Source: Larimichthys crocea (Eukaryota > Chordata > Actinopteri > Sciaenidae). From it: a DNA stretch of 64,000 nucleotides. A program made the position numbers and the translations under genes. Positions 1 through 10,984 of this stretch are shown here, piece by piece; positions within the stretch are counted from its first letter, which is position 1, and every line of letters starts with the position of its first letter. The notes under the pieces are model-generated. The model had not been told where the DNA came from. It searched no databases and saw nothing but the letters and a program-made list of their open reading frames with translations. Where the stretch lies: positions 26,549,954 through 26,613,953 of the forward strand of contig NC_040017.1 of assembly GCF_000972845.2 (NCBI RefSeq), given 5' to 3'.

Positions 1-163
1 CCGGAAAGTTTGAGCTCGTTCCGCGTCCGTGCGATGTTTAACGTCGTCCTGCGGCGGTTTGAAGTCCGTTAACGGGGAAAGACGTCAGCAAAGACAGGGC
101 GCGCGCACCTGCCAGAGATAAATAGGTTACCGAGCTAACGTGAGCTAGCTCCGCGCGGCAGCC
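1..163 (+). promoter_or_regulatory. 5' leader of irf2bp1, with a short upstream ORF
   Basis: This GC-rich, CpG-rich stretch directly precedes the irf2bp1 start codon and is probably its 5' UTR and promoter edge. The window begins here, so the promoter may lie outside. An upstream ATG at 34-36 opens a 12-codon reading frame that stops with TAA at 70-72, well before the main ATG. If it lies in the transcript it could lower translation of the main frame. No TATA box is seen. The UTR status is inferred from position only. Confidence 0.5.
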
Positions 164-1591
164 ATGTCGTCCCCCTCCTCCTCCTCCAGGCGCCAGTGGT
201 GCTACCTGTGCGACCTGCCCAAGATGCCGTGGACCGTGGTGTGGGACTTCAGCGAGGTGGTCTGCCGCGGCTGCGTGAACTACGAGGGCGCGAACCAGAT
301 CGAGTTCCTGATCGCGAGCGCCCGACAGCTGAAGCGGACGCACGGGATGCAGGACGGGAACGTGCGCTCGCCCGGTCCCTCTCCCAACAAGCACGGCACA
401 TCTGGCCGAGGAGAGGCGGCGGCGGACGGAGGCAGGCCGCACACCGACCGCTTCGACCGGGGAGGGAGAGGAGAGAGCGCCGGGTCCGCGGTTCGAGTCC
501 CGCCGAACGGGTTGCACCGTGACGGGCAGCACCGTGACGGGCAGCCGCCTCCGGAGGTGAACCGTCAGAGCCCGAGCGGCAGCCGGAGACCCATGCTCGG
601 TGCTGCCATCCCTCCGAGCCTAGTGACTCAGAGCATAGCAGGGATCCCCCACGGGCTTCTTGCGGGCATGCCTGCGGGTCTGACCGCCAGGACAGCCCCC
701 ATGAGCAGCCCCATGATCTTCCCGGCCCCGGTGCTGGCCGAGATGAGCCGCAGACAGCTGGGCATCGGGATGGGCATAGCCCCCTTCATCACTCCGGAGC
801 TGGAGCGAGAGCTGAGCTCCTCCCAGAACCAGCCCAAGACACAGACGCAGGTCCACACCGCTGTGGCCGGCAGCAGCAGCAGCAGCAAGAGCACAGGTCT
901 CCCGTCTTCATCCTCGACCATGGCCGGAGGCGTGAGCCAGACCAGCCCCAAGCCCGCCTCGTCTCCAGCCCGGCAGCCTCGGCCCTTAGCCTCCAGGTCT
1001 GGAGGGGAGCCCCTCGGATCCAGCACCTCAGCAGAGGCGGCCACCGCCGCTGCAGCTTTACCCCACAGCGGTGCCTCTGAGCTGGGATCGGCGTCTGCCA
1101 ACAACACCCATTCAACGGGAAACACTCTGTCCTGCACCTTGTGTCACGAGAGGCTGGAGGACACACACTTTGTGCAGTGTCCATCAGTGCCAGGGCACAG
1201 GTCTGTGTTCCCTCTTACGATACGAGTTTATTTCTTTATGTTTAATACAGCATAATAACACGTCTCCTCTGTCTTCAGGTTCTGCTTCCCCTGCACCAGA
1301 GTGTACATCCAGAGCCGGCGGGGCGACGGCGAGGTGTACTGCCCGAGCGGTGACCGCTGTCCGTTGGATAACTCTGCCAACAGTCCCCCTTGGGCCTTCA
1401 TGCAGGGAGAAGTCTCCACCATACTCGGCACTGGTGGAGCGGGAGCAGCGTCGGCCGCTCCGTCCGGAGCCGGGACCGGACCCGGGTCGGGAGCTGCAGG
1501 CGCGCCTGCTCCTGGAGCTGCGAGTGGATCTGCCGGTGGAGGCGGAGCGGGAGGCGGAGACGTCACGGTCAAGAAAGAGAGAGAGACGTGA
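164..1591 (+). CDS. irf2bp1: Interferon regulatory factor 2-binding protein 1 (two coding exons)
   Basis: Exons are 164-1200 and 1279-1591, giving 449 aa. The 78-bp intron has donor GTCTGT at 1201 and an acceptor CAG ending at 1278, and it splits an Arg codon (R346). The N-terminal IRF2BP zinc finger (about residues 9-65) shows WCYLC (C13, C16) and VCRGC (C34, C37). The middle is Ser/Pro-rich with the conserved patch [15 protein letters not shown]-terminal RING-like finger starts at C324/C327 and continues across the splice with [19 protein letters not shown] and PWAFMQGE. The last residues contain VKKE, a sumoylation-type motif. Family members are nuclear co-repressors that bind IRF2 through the RING. 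The protein is shorter than mammalian IRF2BP1/2 (about 585 aa) because the middle is reduced, and it carries an unusual Gly/Ala linker near the end. Adjacency to foxa3 favours IRF2BP1 over IRF2BP2 or IRF2BPL. Confidence 0.92.
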
Positions 1592-3876
1592 TGGTGATTT
1601 TTCATGGAAGCCAGGACCCAAACACAGCAACAGGCAGGTCCACAACACAGCAGCTTAGTGCAACACGACCACGCAGCTCTGATTCGCTGTGAGTCACTCT
1701 GTCGTTTTTGTTTTTGTATCACACACCAGAAGGAGAAGTCTGCACTGGACCGCTGAGAGATCCGGAAGAGAAGTAACACAGCGACACCCGGTTCAGAAAA
1801 AAACGGTCTTAACTCCACCAACACCACCCAGTGTCATCAGCATCATCAGACCTCGCCAGTTATCCGACACGAGATACGACGACTACATCCACACGTCGTC
1901 ATTTCTGACTTTCTTTTCTTTTCTAAGCCAAGTTTGACTTAAGATAAATCCTCCAGCTATGAAAATTATATTTCATTAATCACGTTAAATTCCCTGAATT
2001 ATAAAACAATCACGTGTTCAAGAGTGAAACGACGCACAACTTTCACCGGAGAGTAAATATTAAAAAGTCCGTCATGATGTTGGAATCAGGCTGAGCGGTG
2101 GAGATTTGTTTGTAATCTAACAACTCACAGAATAAACCGCGTTCAACGAGATAATCTCAGATTTCTACAAACGATAACGTTTAATGCTGTAATCACAGAA
2201 ACGCCACAACTTGAATGCACCTTAAGAAAAAAAAAAAGTGCCAGCCGGACCACTGAAATGTTTCTGTGTGCAACATCGAGGTGATCGTTGTTTTTAAACG
2301 ACCCCTCGAACTCACAGAAAGTCCAGCGGTTATCACGGTACACGTGATATCGTGTTTGCACGGGGGGGAAGAAAAAAAAGCACTGAAGTTTGTTTTGACG
2401 AATCCAAACGACGAAATATTCAGCCACGGTTTGTTTTTTATTTTCTCTTGTTGATGAACAAACTGTTAGCCGGCAGCGAGCAGCAGGAGGTCCGATCACA
2501 CTGAACCGCCTCCGACAAAAATGCCATTTCTCTCTGCCAACTGAAACATTTGTGCTTCTACGGACACAATTTATTATTAAACAGCTGACATAAAATTGAC
2601 AAAGTGTACCTTAAATTTTATTGTTTTGTGACTCGTGTCCTGCAGCACAATCAGATTTTAAAATAATCTCCACGTAAAAAACGACGTGATGTGGACAGAA
2701 AGCCAGTAGAGACGTTTCTCTGTGCGCTGACATAAAGTCGACTTTGACTCCAAGGAAAAATAAAAAGTTTGCCGTGTAGAAAAAAAAATGTGTCAAAGCG
2801 TCGACCAGCCGCAGAGAGAGAGTCCGTGTTTGACTGTATTTAAATGTTGCTTTCATACGAGATCCAGCCCAGCCTACGCTTTACCCCGAATGTATATGAA
2901 AAGATATCTATGGATAGGCCTAGGAATATATTTTATACTAGAACGTTAAATGTTATATACTCTATAGATCTATAATAGTATGTATGTACGTGCAATCCTC
3001 GGTCATAGTTTATGCAACAGTTTGGAAAATGTAATTAAAAAAATCGATTATTGAATCATTTCTAAAACCTTTTTTTTTTTGTTTTTGAAAGTGAGAATCC
3101 ACCTAAAAGCTTCTTCTGATTTTTGAATTTGTTTCTCCCGAAAAACGAAACAAGACAACCTCTCGATCACTCCGACTGAGCTTTCACGGAGCGCAAACTG
3201 TCATTTAAAAGTATGTTTTCGGTTCATTGCATCAAAATGAATCTTTGATTTACAATCAGTCTGTCACGGTTCATTCATCACTGGTATAAAACCGATCAGG
3301 GATTTCATGCTCCTGAATTATCACACATTTACCGACGTGTTGGTTTTTGGATGGATTCTCTCTCGTGTGCGTCAGCACGGACGCACGGACAAACCAAAGG
3401 TGATTTTAATGCCCACGCTGATGTTTCTGGATGTAAATGTTTTATGGAGAAAAAATCTATATATTGATATATTTCTTGGCCAGATCTTCTTCATCAAGCC
3501 GTTCCGGTTTCCAGGCCAACATCCCGCAGGTCTGATGCAGAGAAATCTCTCTGAAGAAGTGGAATTTAAGTTGAATATGCACTGATACATCATGCAATCC
3601 CTTGTTAAGTGCCTTTTTAAAATGTTTACCGTCTGTTTGTGTGTCTGGGAACCTCAGGGGAAGTAGGAGTGCAATGGCTTTTTTTTTTTATTTTATTGTC
3701 TAGTCGATGATTAACCCGAACATGTTTCCCTTCGATCGCCATCAGACGGCTTCTTGCTTTTATCCGGAGCCTTTGTAAAGTCAGCCGGCCTCTTCTCTGT
3801 GTTCACTTTCTGTTCAGTCGTTCATGTTTAGATCTGCTGGTTTTATCGCAGCTTCATGTACAAAATAGAAACCAGG
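1592..3876 (+). other. Probable 3' UTR of irf2bp1
   Basis: The stretch is AT-rich, has no microsatellite or recognisable transposon, and runs from the stop codon to a good poly(A) signal near 3.88 kb. An earlier AATAAA at 2131-2136 could give a shorter transcript. No second gene or conserved reading frame is visible. The UTR assignment rests on position and on the signals, not on homology. Confidence 0.45.
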
Positions 3877-3882
3877 AATAAA
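3877..3882 (+). terminator. Poly(A) signal candidate for irf2bp1
   Basis: Canonical AATAAA followed within about 20 bases by a GT/T-rich stretch (TTGTACTTGTTTTCTTG type). This is the best cleavage and polyadenylation context downstream of irf2bp1. It would give a 3' UTR of about 2.3 kb. Confidence 0.45.
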
Positions 3883-4167
3883 CGGGATGAAACTTGTACT
3901 TGTTTTCTTGTTTCTTTGACTTTCAGCACTGAGATTTAATTACGAGGAGAGCTTCATGAAACTAATCTAATCACGGCATGATGTTGAATGAATCGAGCGC
4001 AGCATGTTAGTTTTATGAAATGAGCAAAGTTGAGCTTTTAAACGAAGCGGAGGAATGATTTTCTTTTATTATTTAATATTCAAACTTTTTACTTTTTAGT
4101 CTTTTCGAGGTTTAAGCTGAGCAGCAAAAGAAGTGACTCATCTGAAACAAATCTTCACTGATTTTAA

Positions 4168-4705
4168 CCCTAGAACACTAACGTTAAAATCAGTAACACC
4201 ATCACTAACGTCGGGTATATTTTACCCGATATAAAATACAGTTTTCATCAATTTATGTAAAAGTACAACACTGTATTCCAAACTGTAGTACTCTTCTTTA
4301 ATTTCCCAATATAAAATATATAAAATATTTAAAAAAGGTACCATGGGGACCCTTTAAAAAGGCAGCAAAATTATTGAAAAAACAGGTAATCCTTAACGAG
4401 AAATTACCAAACAAAAAAATAATGGAGCTGGGAACTTCTTCGGTTCTTTGGTCCACCCATTCCTGGGACATGTGAGTCTTGTCTGGTGAAGGCACAGACT
4501 GTCTGCATCACTGACAGATGGCAAAAAAAAAATGGCACTATCACTAACGTCGGATGAAAATCACCCGAACGCAAAACCATAGATGTGAGGAGGGAAACAA
4601 ACATCCCATTAATGACACCAGTGAGCAGCCTGAAGCTACCCGAGGACCCATGAAACTCAGACAGCAGCAACACAGTGAAAATCACCCGACGTTTGTGTTT
4701 TAGGG
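4168..4705. mobile_element. Non-autonomous piggyBac-type MITE (538 bp)
   Basis: The element is flanked on both sides by TTAA (4164-4167 and 4706-4709), the target-site duplication typical of piggyBac elements. Its ends are inverted repeats: CCCTAGAACACTAACGT on the left, and the complement of the right end reads CCCTAAAACACAAACGT. Inside, the motif CACTAACGTCGG occurs twice, each time followed by a small inverted repeat (CGGGTA...TACCCG and a degenerate copy). No transposase domain is recognisable, so it must have moved in trans. The family assignment is inferred from TTAA plus CCC-type ends. Confidence 0.8.
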
Positions 4706-4709
4706 TTAA

Positions 4710-7160
4710 ACAATGTAGTAAAAAAAGTTTCTCTAATTTATCATAATCATGCAAGAACACTTCTAATCTTTACTAATCACGTATGTGCTCACATCAAGTC
4801 TTTATTCATCATGTGCAGGTCATTCAAACGATTTTTACAGGATTGAGTTTCAGTTACGAGAAAATAATCAGAAATACATAATGAGTAATTAAATTATAGT
4901 TACATTATGATGGATTACTTGATTAAATCTTAATTCAGAAACTTTTTCATGATCAGTTTTGTGTGTCGGACACGTTACAGGATTGATTTCATGAACTGTA
5001 AATGCTGAATATATTTAAAAAATAATAATTTTAATTGCATTGAAAAATATTTGTGGAACTTATTGAACGATCCAAAAGTTTTCATGAACTTTGAAGAAGA
5101 AACAGACTGAACTCCTCTCTGCTGCCACGAGGTGGCGCTCTTGTCCTCGGTGTGCCTGCGCGCAGAGGCTGCTGGGACAGGAGGACGTGCTCAGCATCCT
5201 CCATCAGATGCAGGGTGACGTCACGGCCTTTAATGATGAAGCTGCTCATCTTTATTATTATTATCATGAGGAGGAGGAGGAGGAGGAGGAGGAGGGGCCG
5301 ATGTGCCGCTTCCTCCATTAGTGTCAGCTCATTACTGCCATTGTTAAACCAATTATAGAGGTGTTAATGGACGGTGGAGGGCCCAGTGGGATGAAAAACG
5401 GCCCGCAGAGAGAGGAGACGGCTAAATGTGTGTTGGGGAAGAAGAAGAAGTGGGACCTTGAAGGAGCATTACACCAAACAAAATCATCCATCAGTAAGTG
5501 TGTGAGAAATAAATACACAAACCATGAAATCACTGGAAACGAGAGATGATCCACTGCACTCACACCAGCACAAAAACATCCCACTGACCAAATATCAGCC
5601 ATAAACTGTGCACTGGTTGTTTTTCTGCATGTCTGACACTCTGTGATGGAGCTCTGTTTGGTCTTTGGGTACCTGACGATCAGACAAGCACCAAACCCGG
5701 AGCTCACCGCAGAGAGAGCTTCTCAGGATCTGGAGGTCAGACTCTACAAACTTTCCTTATGACTCATATCTCATTATGAAAAAAAGAAAAGCTGGTCTCT
5801 GTCAGTCTTAATTACATCATTACAGACGCTGAGGTGTTAGCTCATTCCACGTGTTAATCGATTTGACAGCGTTTTGCAAACAGGCGATAATCGCTGCGTC
5901 TTAACAGGTGACGGCCTCTGCAGGTCTGATGACAATATACAGGATGCCGGAGCTGCAGCATGCAGACCGGCTCATGCGCTGGTTTATGATGATCCCTGAT
6001 CCCGCAGACAGGCAGGTCTCCGGTACACAAACACTCTGATGTTTTCCTCTCGCACGTTTCTTCATATTTTCGGTGGCACCGCGCGCGGACCTGCCTTCCT
6101 GTTATTTGGACCTTTTCTCACAGTCTAATCCCGTCGACCTCCCGCCTGCGCATCAATTACATCTCCATTGACTGGCCATTAGGCAGAGGCATTGACATTC
6201 ACGGGCCTCCGTCTGCACCGAGGCCGATGTGTATTCCACAACACAGGAGTCCGGCCTCATGCATCACACCAGGATTACATTATTTATTGTATTTCTCTGT
6301 GGCGGCGGGCCGTGAAGGCCTCTTTGGAGAAAAGTTCCCAGTGAAGCGGGTCTTTCAGCCGAACCACGTTTACGCACAGATTACGCACAAATTACGCACG
6401 AACAGACACTTTGTTTCGTCTGTTTGTAGCTTTAAATTATTATTTTCTATTATGATATTGAACTTTATTTCACTGCTGATCTGATGCTCGTTCTTAATTA
6501 GTGTGGGAATGCGGATCAGTGTGGCGGTGGGGACAGTGGTGTGGGTGGGTTTGTGACGGTCTGATAAGGATCTCTGATGATCTGATATCTTTCTTTGGCT
6601 AGTCAAATCAATTCCGTGATTTTTCATTGATTATCAAGAGAAAATTTGACTACCAAAACTCAGAATCTGAATTAAGTTTGGCGGTTGCTGCAATTAAACC
6701 CACGGAGGATGTGTCAAAAGTTCACCGCCGCAGAGAAGTGATAGCCGAGGGAATTAACGACTTTCACGCCCTTCATCACACACACACACACGTCACAAAA
6801 CTGCCCCCTCACCCCCTAAGAAATAATCAAATATCAAGTTTATTTATAGCAAAAAATAAAACGAGATATTCTGCCAGTCACGTGGTTTATTTTTTTTAAT
6901 TAATTGTTTAAATTTCGTTTCCAAAATCTGCAGAAAAAAAGAGATTTTCAGAATAAAATTTTATTTTGAGTTGACATGATCATCTATTTATAGAACAAAC
7001 GCATTCTTTCATAACCTGTTTGATAATTAACTTTTAAACCATCAACGCCTCACCCTTGTGAACTTCCACTGCGAGATTGAAAGAAAAACAAAATCCACTC
7101 AGCTCTGAAGTCACTGAAGGATTATGGGACAGTCTCTCGTCCGGGTGGCCCCGGTGTAGC
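4710..7160. other. irf2bp1-foxa3 spacer; no gene, possible enhancers
   Basis: No coding exon is seen. Most of it is AT-rich. A (TTA)n run followed by (GAG)n lies at about 5250-5295. Two less AT-rich, non-repetitive blocks, about 5815-6010 and 6110-6335, look like candidate conserved non-coding sequence upstream of foxa3. The second carries closely spaced ATTGAC and CATTGAC, SOX-like words. This is pattern-based only; conservation could not be tested. Confidence 0.35.
5125..5139 (+). promoter_or_regulatory. CTCF-like motif between irf2bp1 and foxa3
   Basis: CCACGAGGTGGCGCT fits every position of the core CTCF consensus CCASNAGRKGGCRSY. It lies in the spacer between the two genes, where a boundary between a broadly expressed gene and a tissue-specific gene would make sense. 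Binding is inferred from the motif alone. Confidence 0.4.
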
Positions 7161-7164
7161 CGCC

Positions 7165-7310
7165 GGGCCAATATACAGCACGCCAGGGGGCCACATCAGC
7201 CTTTTTGCGGGGCCCTTCCTGGATCCTAACACGGTATTCAAATGTCAGGAGCGGGGCGGGATCACCGGCACCTTATAAGAGGAAGAGGTCCCAGGTTCTC
7301 TACTTTATTT
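7165..7310 (+). promoter_or_regulatory. Probable foxa3 core promoter
   Basis: A CCAAT box at 7168-7172, a CCAGGGGGC word at about 7183-7191 and a TATA-like TTATAAGA at 7273-7280 are in a sensible order. They lie about 400 bp upstream of the foxa3 start codon. Transcription would start near 7305, leaving a 5' UTR of about 370 nt rich in A and T. The start site is inferred, not observed. Confidence 0.5.
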
Positions 7311-7675
7311 GCGCGCTGCACCTCCGCCTGCTGCACGCAGCGTCCCGCACAGGAAGAAAAAAAACGGGCCAGAAGAAGAAGAAGAAGTCAACATCTGCTG
7401 AGCAATAACAAGATTAAGGTTATGAAACAATGGATGATTGACAAATAAGAAATATTGACTTTACTATTCCCAGGAGCAGAGCGCCTCTTTTTCTGACTTT
7501 AGATATTTTTTTTCTCTTTCTTGGCAAAATAAAAAAAAGAGGAAACAACTTTCTGTTTGGATTTTTTCCCGAAAACTTCAAACTTTACGAAGGATTTTAT
7601 ATTTATTTTTCTTATTTTTTACGTAAAGAATCCGCTCATAGATAAGTGTTTCTCCTCCAAAGACTTGTGTTGGGG

Positions 7676-10232
7676 ATGTTGAGCTCTGTGAAGATGGAAG
7701 CGCATGATCTACCAGAGTGGAATACTTTCTACAGCGAGGCCAGCGAGGTAAAGACACGATCACACACCAACATTTAATAACACTTATTTATGTTTATTAT
7801 GTTTTTTATTATTATTTATTTTCTTGTGGATCAGTCTGAAGTTTTTACTGCAAGTCAAAAAGATTGGTGAGATTTTTATGTGCGCACATTTTCAGCAGCA
7901 CTCTGGACAAAAAACGGCTGAAATCCTAAAAATAAAAATATATATATCAAAGAATATTCTAAAGATTTGACGCTAAATTCTTAAAACTCCAACAGGAATA
8001 ATCCTGTCATAAGACTTAAGATAACTTTAACGATTCATATTTTTACAGGGATTGGCTTTAAGAGGAATAGAAGCAACAAAAGGAACCGAAAATAACTCAA
8101 ATAATTTCTGTAAAAATAAAGAAATATTATCGAAAACCAAAAAAGGGTAAAATATGGAAACAAATGACATTAATACTTCGACGTTTCTTTTATTGTATTA
8201 TTGATATTTGCAGGCTGGTATCTTAAATATAACAGTAAATATCGTTTCAGAGTTATTTGCTCCTCAATGGACGCTCCTATCCTCCTTTTGTGTCGCGACG
8301 ATTCAGGTGTAAATGTGACAAGTAACGGTGACGGGTTTTTTTGTTCTCACTAATTCAATTAGGCTTAATTCCATCAGCAGCTTCAGTTCTCACCTCGTCT
8401 CGACCTGATCAAATTATCAGAGAAGAAAGAGGCTGATAATATTTAACCAGCGGGCCCAGATCTCTCCTCTCACACCTCCGTGGATTTTTCTCTTCGGGTC
8501 AAAAACTTCATTTAAATTATTCATCTTTGAATTAAAGCAGGAGAGAATCAAATTCCTTCAGCTGAAATAATGAACATTTGGTTTACTTGTTTTTTCCACG
8601 GAGGCAGCGGAGGAGGCCGTCTGAGCCTGAGAGGCACCATGACGCGCTTTTTACGCATTTTCAGGTTTAACATCGCGGTGTGAAATCCATGTCCTCCCCG
8701 CGCGCACTGAGAGCTTCATTGTGCATTGATAAGGAGTCACTTTTTAAAAGGAGAGTCAAACCACTTCAGTCCCACATTTAAACTTCTCGTTGAATTCACC
8801 CATTTACATTCAGATCAGTTAAAAATGTCTCTGTTTATTTTCTAAATGTTAAAAGTTAAAAGTCAAGATTAGTTTTTTATAGTTTAATATTTATTTTCAT
8901 GTGAATAACCAGATGTTGTGTCCCTCTTCCCTCCAGATGTATTCCTCTCCCAGCACCATGAACATCAACAGCTACATCAACTTGAATCCAGCCACCGCCT
9001 CCCCTGCAGGCATGAACATGGCCTACCCGAGCTCCAGCCTCGGCGGGTCCCCGCTGACCTCCATGGGCTCCGGGCCCGGCCACATGTCTCTCTCCCCAGT
9101 GGCTTCGTCCCTCAGTTCGGGCCCTTTAACCCAGCTTGGCTCCGCTGCTCCGGGCTCCCTGGGCTCCTTGTCCCACTACCAGAACATGGGCCAGTCCATG
9201 AGCCAGCTGGGGTACCCCACCACTGCGAGCCTGAGCAGGGCCGGGCCAAAGGATATCCCCCCAAAGCCCTACCGACGCTCCCTGACCCACGCCAAGCCGC
9301 CATACTCCTACATCTCCCTCATCACTATGGCGATCCAGCAGAGCGGCAGCAAGATGCTGACCCTGAACGAGATCTACCAGTGGATCATGGACCTGTTCCC
9401 CTACTACCGCGAGAACCAGCAGCGCTGGCAGAACTCCATCCGCCACTCGCTGTCCTTCAACGACTGCTTTGTGAAGGTGGCTCGCTCGCCAGACAAGCCG
9501 GGCAAAGGCTCCTACTGGACTCTGCACCCGCAGTCGGGCAACATGTTTGAGAACGGCTGCTACCTGAGGCGCCAGAAACGCTTCAAGATCGAGGACAAGA
9601 TGGCGAAGAAAGGAAGCAAGAACCAGGAGGGCTCAGGGAAAGGAGGCCACAACGGAGATCACCTGGTGGAGGATCACAGCCCCACAGGAGGATCAGAAGG
9701 AGCCGACTCTGCCCACTCAGACAACTCCCACCCGGGCTCCTCAGACGACCAGCCGCATCCACGAAACTCCCTGGTTCCACTAGACTGCCCTCCGCTGTCC
9801 TCCTCACACCTCCACAGCCCACCCGTATCTCTGCCTCCATCCTCCTCCACCTCCTCATCCATGCCTCCATCCTCCTTGTCCCTCTCAGCCTCCTCCTCCT
9901 CCAACCCGCTCCTCCACTCCCAGTCTTTAGTGGGTAGCACCCATCTCCTGCCCAGCACCATGCAGCACCACATGGATCTACAGAGTGACGCCCTCAAGTC
10001 CCTGGACCCCCACTACAACTTCAACCACCCTTTCTCCATCACCAACCTCATGTCCAACGAGCAGAAGATGGACCTCAAGTCCTACCAGGACCAGGTGATG
10101 GCCTACAACAGCTACACCGGCGGCTCTCCTGTGGGGGCCAAGCAGATCTATGACAGCCCGGGGCCGACAACCATGGACTCAGGCGCTTACTACCAAACTC
10201 TGTACAGCCGCTCGGTGCTCAACGCCTCCTAA
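7676..10232 (+). CDS. foxa3: Forkhead box protein A3 (HNF3-gamma), two coding exons
   Basis: Exons are 7676-7747 and 8937-10232, giving 455 aa. The 1,189-bp intron (GTAAAG...CTCCAG) falls between codons 24 and 25, close to the end of the short N-terminal exon as in other FOXA genes. The protein opens [16 protein letters not shown], matching the FOXA3 N-terminal transactivation box. The forkhead winged-helix domain covers about residues 142-241, from [18 protein letters not shown] through the recognition helix [15 protein letters not shown] to YLRRQKRFK. The variant words FPYYRENQQ and [16 protein letters not shown] point to FOXA3 rather than FOXA1 or FOXA2. A long Ser/Pro-rich tail follows, then the conserved C-terminal boxes [14 protein letters not shown] and [14 protein letters not shown]. 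It acts in the nucleus as a pioneer factor for endoderm and liver genes. Human FOXA3 is 350 aa; the fish protein is longer, mainly in the Ser-rich linker. Confidence 0.96.
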
Positions 10233-10956
10233 TGTGGACACTCACCCCCACCACCTACCCAACCCACCCCCGCCTCCCCACACACACACACACACCTGTC
10301 TGTAGAGGTGAGCCAAGATGGAGACTTCTCTCTTCCTCTCTGCCTTTTTCTAAAATGGACACCCAAGCTCTCTTTATCTTCCTCTTTCTCCCTCCCTCCC
10401 TCTCTCCCTCCCTCTCTCCCTCTTTCTGGCTCACGTCCAGCGGCCTTGGAAGAGACTCACATCTAAAATGGCCGTCATGTTTTTCTCTCTCTCTCTCTTC
10501 TTTTACCAACTCTGATGAACATGGAGGCTGGTTCGGTTACATGGAGGACAGAAAAGTGAAGTTTTTAACTGATGATGAAGACATTGCAAGTCAATACAGA
10601 AGTCAGATCCTGTCGCAGGAGCTCTGCACGTGGTGAAATTGGCTTTGTACAAAATGTATATAGAGGTAATGTGGGGGGATAAAGGATATTTGCATTTATT
10701 TATGAAGGGAATAAATTTTAATATATCTTGTATAGCGCTCTGTTGACCAGTTACAACCCCAGTGTGAGTTTGTTTTGTTTAAAACCCAAAGACAGAGAGA
10801 AGGAGGCTTGTTTCAGGTTACTGCTTCAGGCAGGTGTTACTGCAGAGGGAGACAGTTTTTTTATTGTGTGTTACAGCATTTCACACTACGTTCTGTCATT
10901 TCAGTCAGATCAGGCGTCCGTCAATGTAAATGTAGCTCAAAAGGTCTGTACTTTCA
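10233..10956 (+). other. Probable 3' UTR of foxa3
   Basis: The stretch follows the foxa3 stop codon and contains a pyrimidine-rich tract (about 10380-10430, CTCCCTC repeats) and a short (AC)n run. It ends at a canonical poly(A) signal. An open frame that overlaps the stop codon runs through it, but it is low-complexity and has no recognisable domain. Confidence 0.55.
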
Positions 10957-10962
10957 AATAAA
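10957..10962 (+). terminator. Poly(A) signal of foxa3
   Basis: AATAAA lies about 725 nt after the stop codon, followed by TGCTTTGTATTTTGGTTG, a typical GT-rich downstream element. Confidence 0.6.
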
Positions 10963-10984
10963 TGCTTTGTATTTTGGTTGATAT

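Noticed and set aside
1228..1827. Long minus-strand open frames opposite irf2bp1
   Set aside because: They mirror the GC-rich coding sequence of irf2bp1 and cross its intron and stop; no domain is visible.
4404..4760. 118-codon minus-strand frame within the piggyBac-type element, considered as a transposase piece
   Set aside because: No DDD catalytic pattern or other piggyBac motif; it runs beyond the element border, so it is chance.
10232..10636. 134-codon open frame starting at the foxa3 stop codon
   Set aside because: It lies in the 3' UTR, is low-complexity (Ser/Pro/Thr, pyrimidine-rich tract) and shows no domain.
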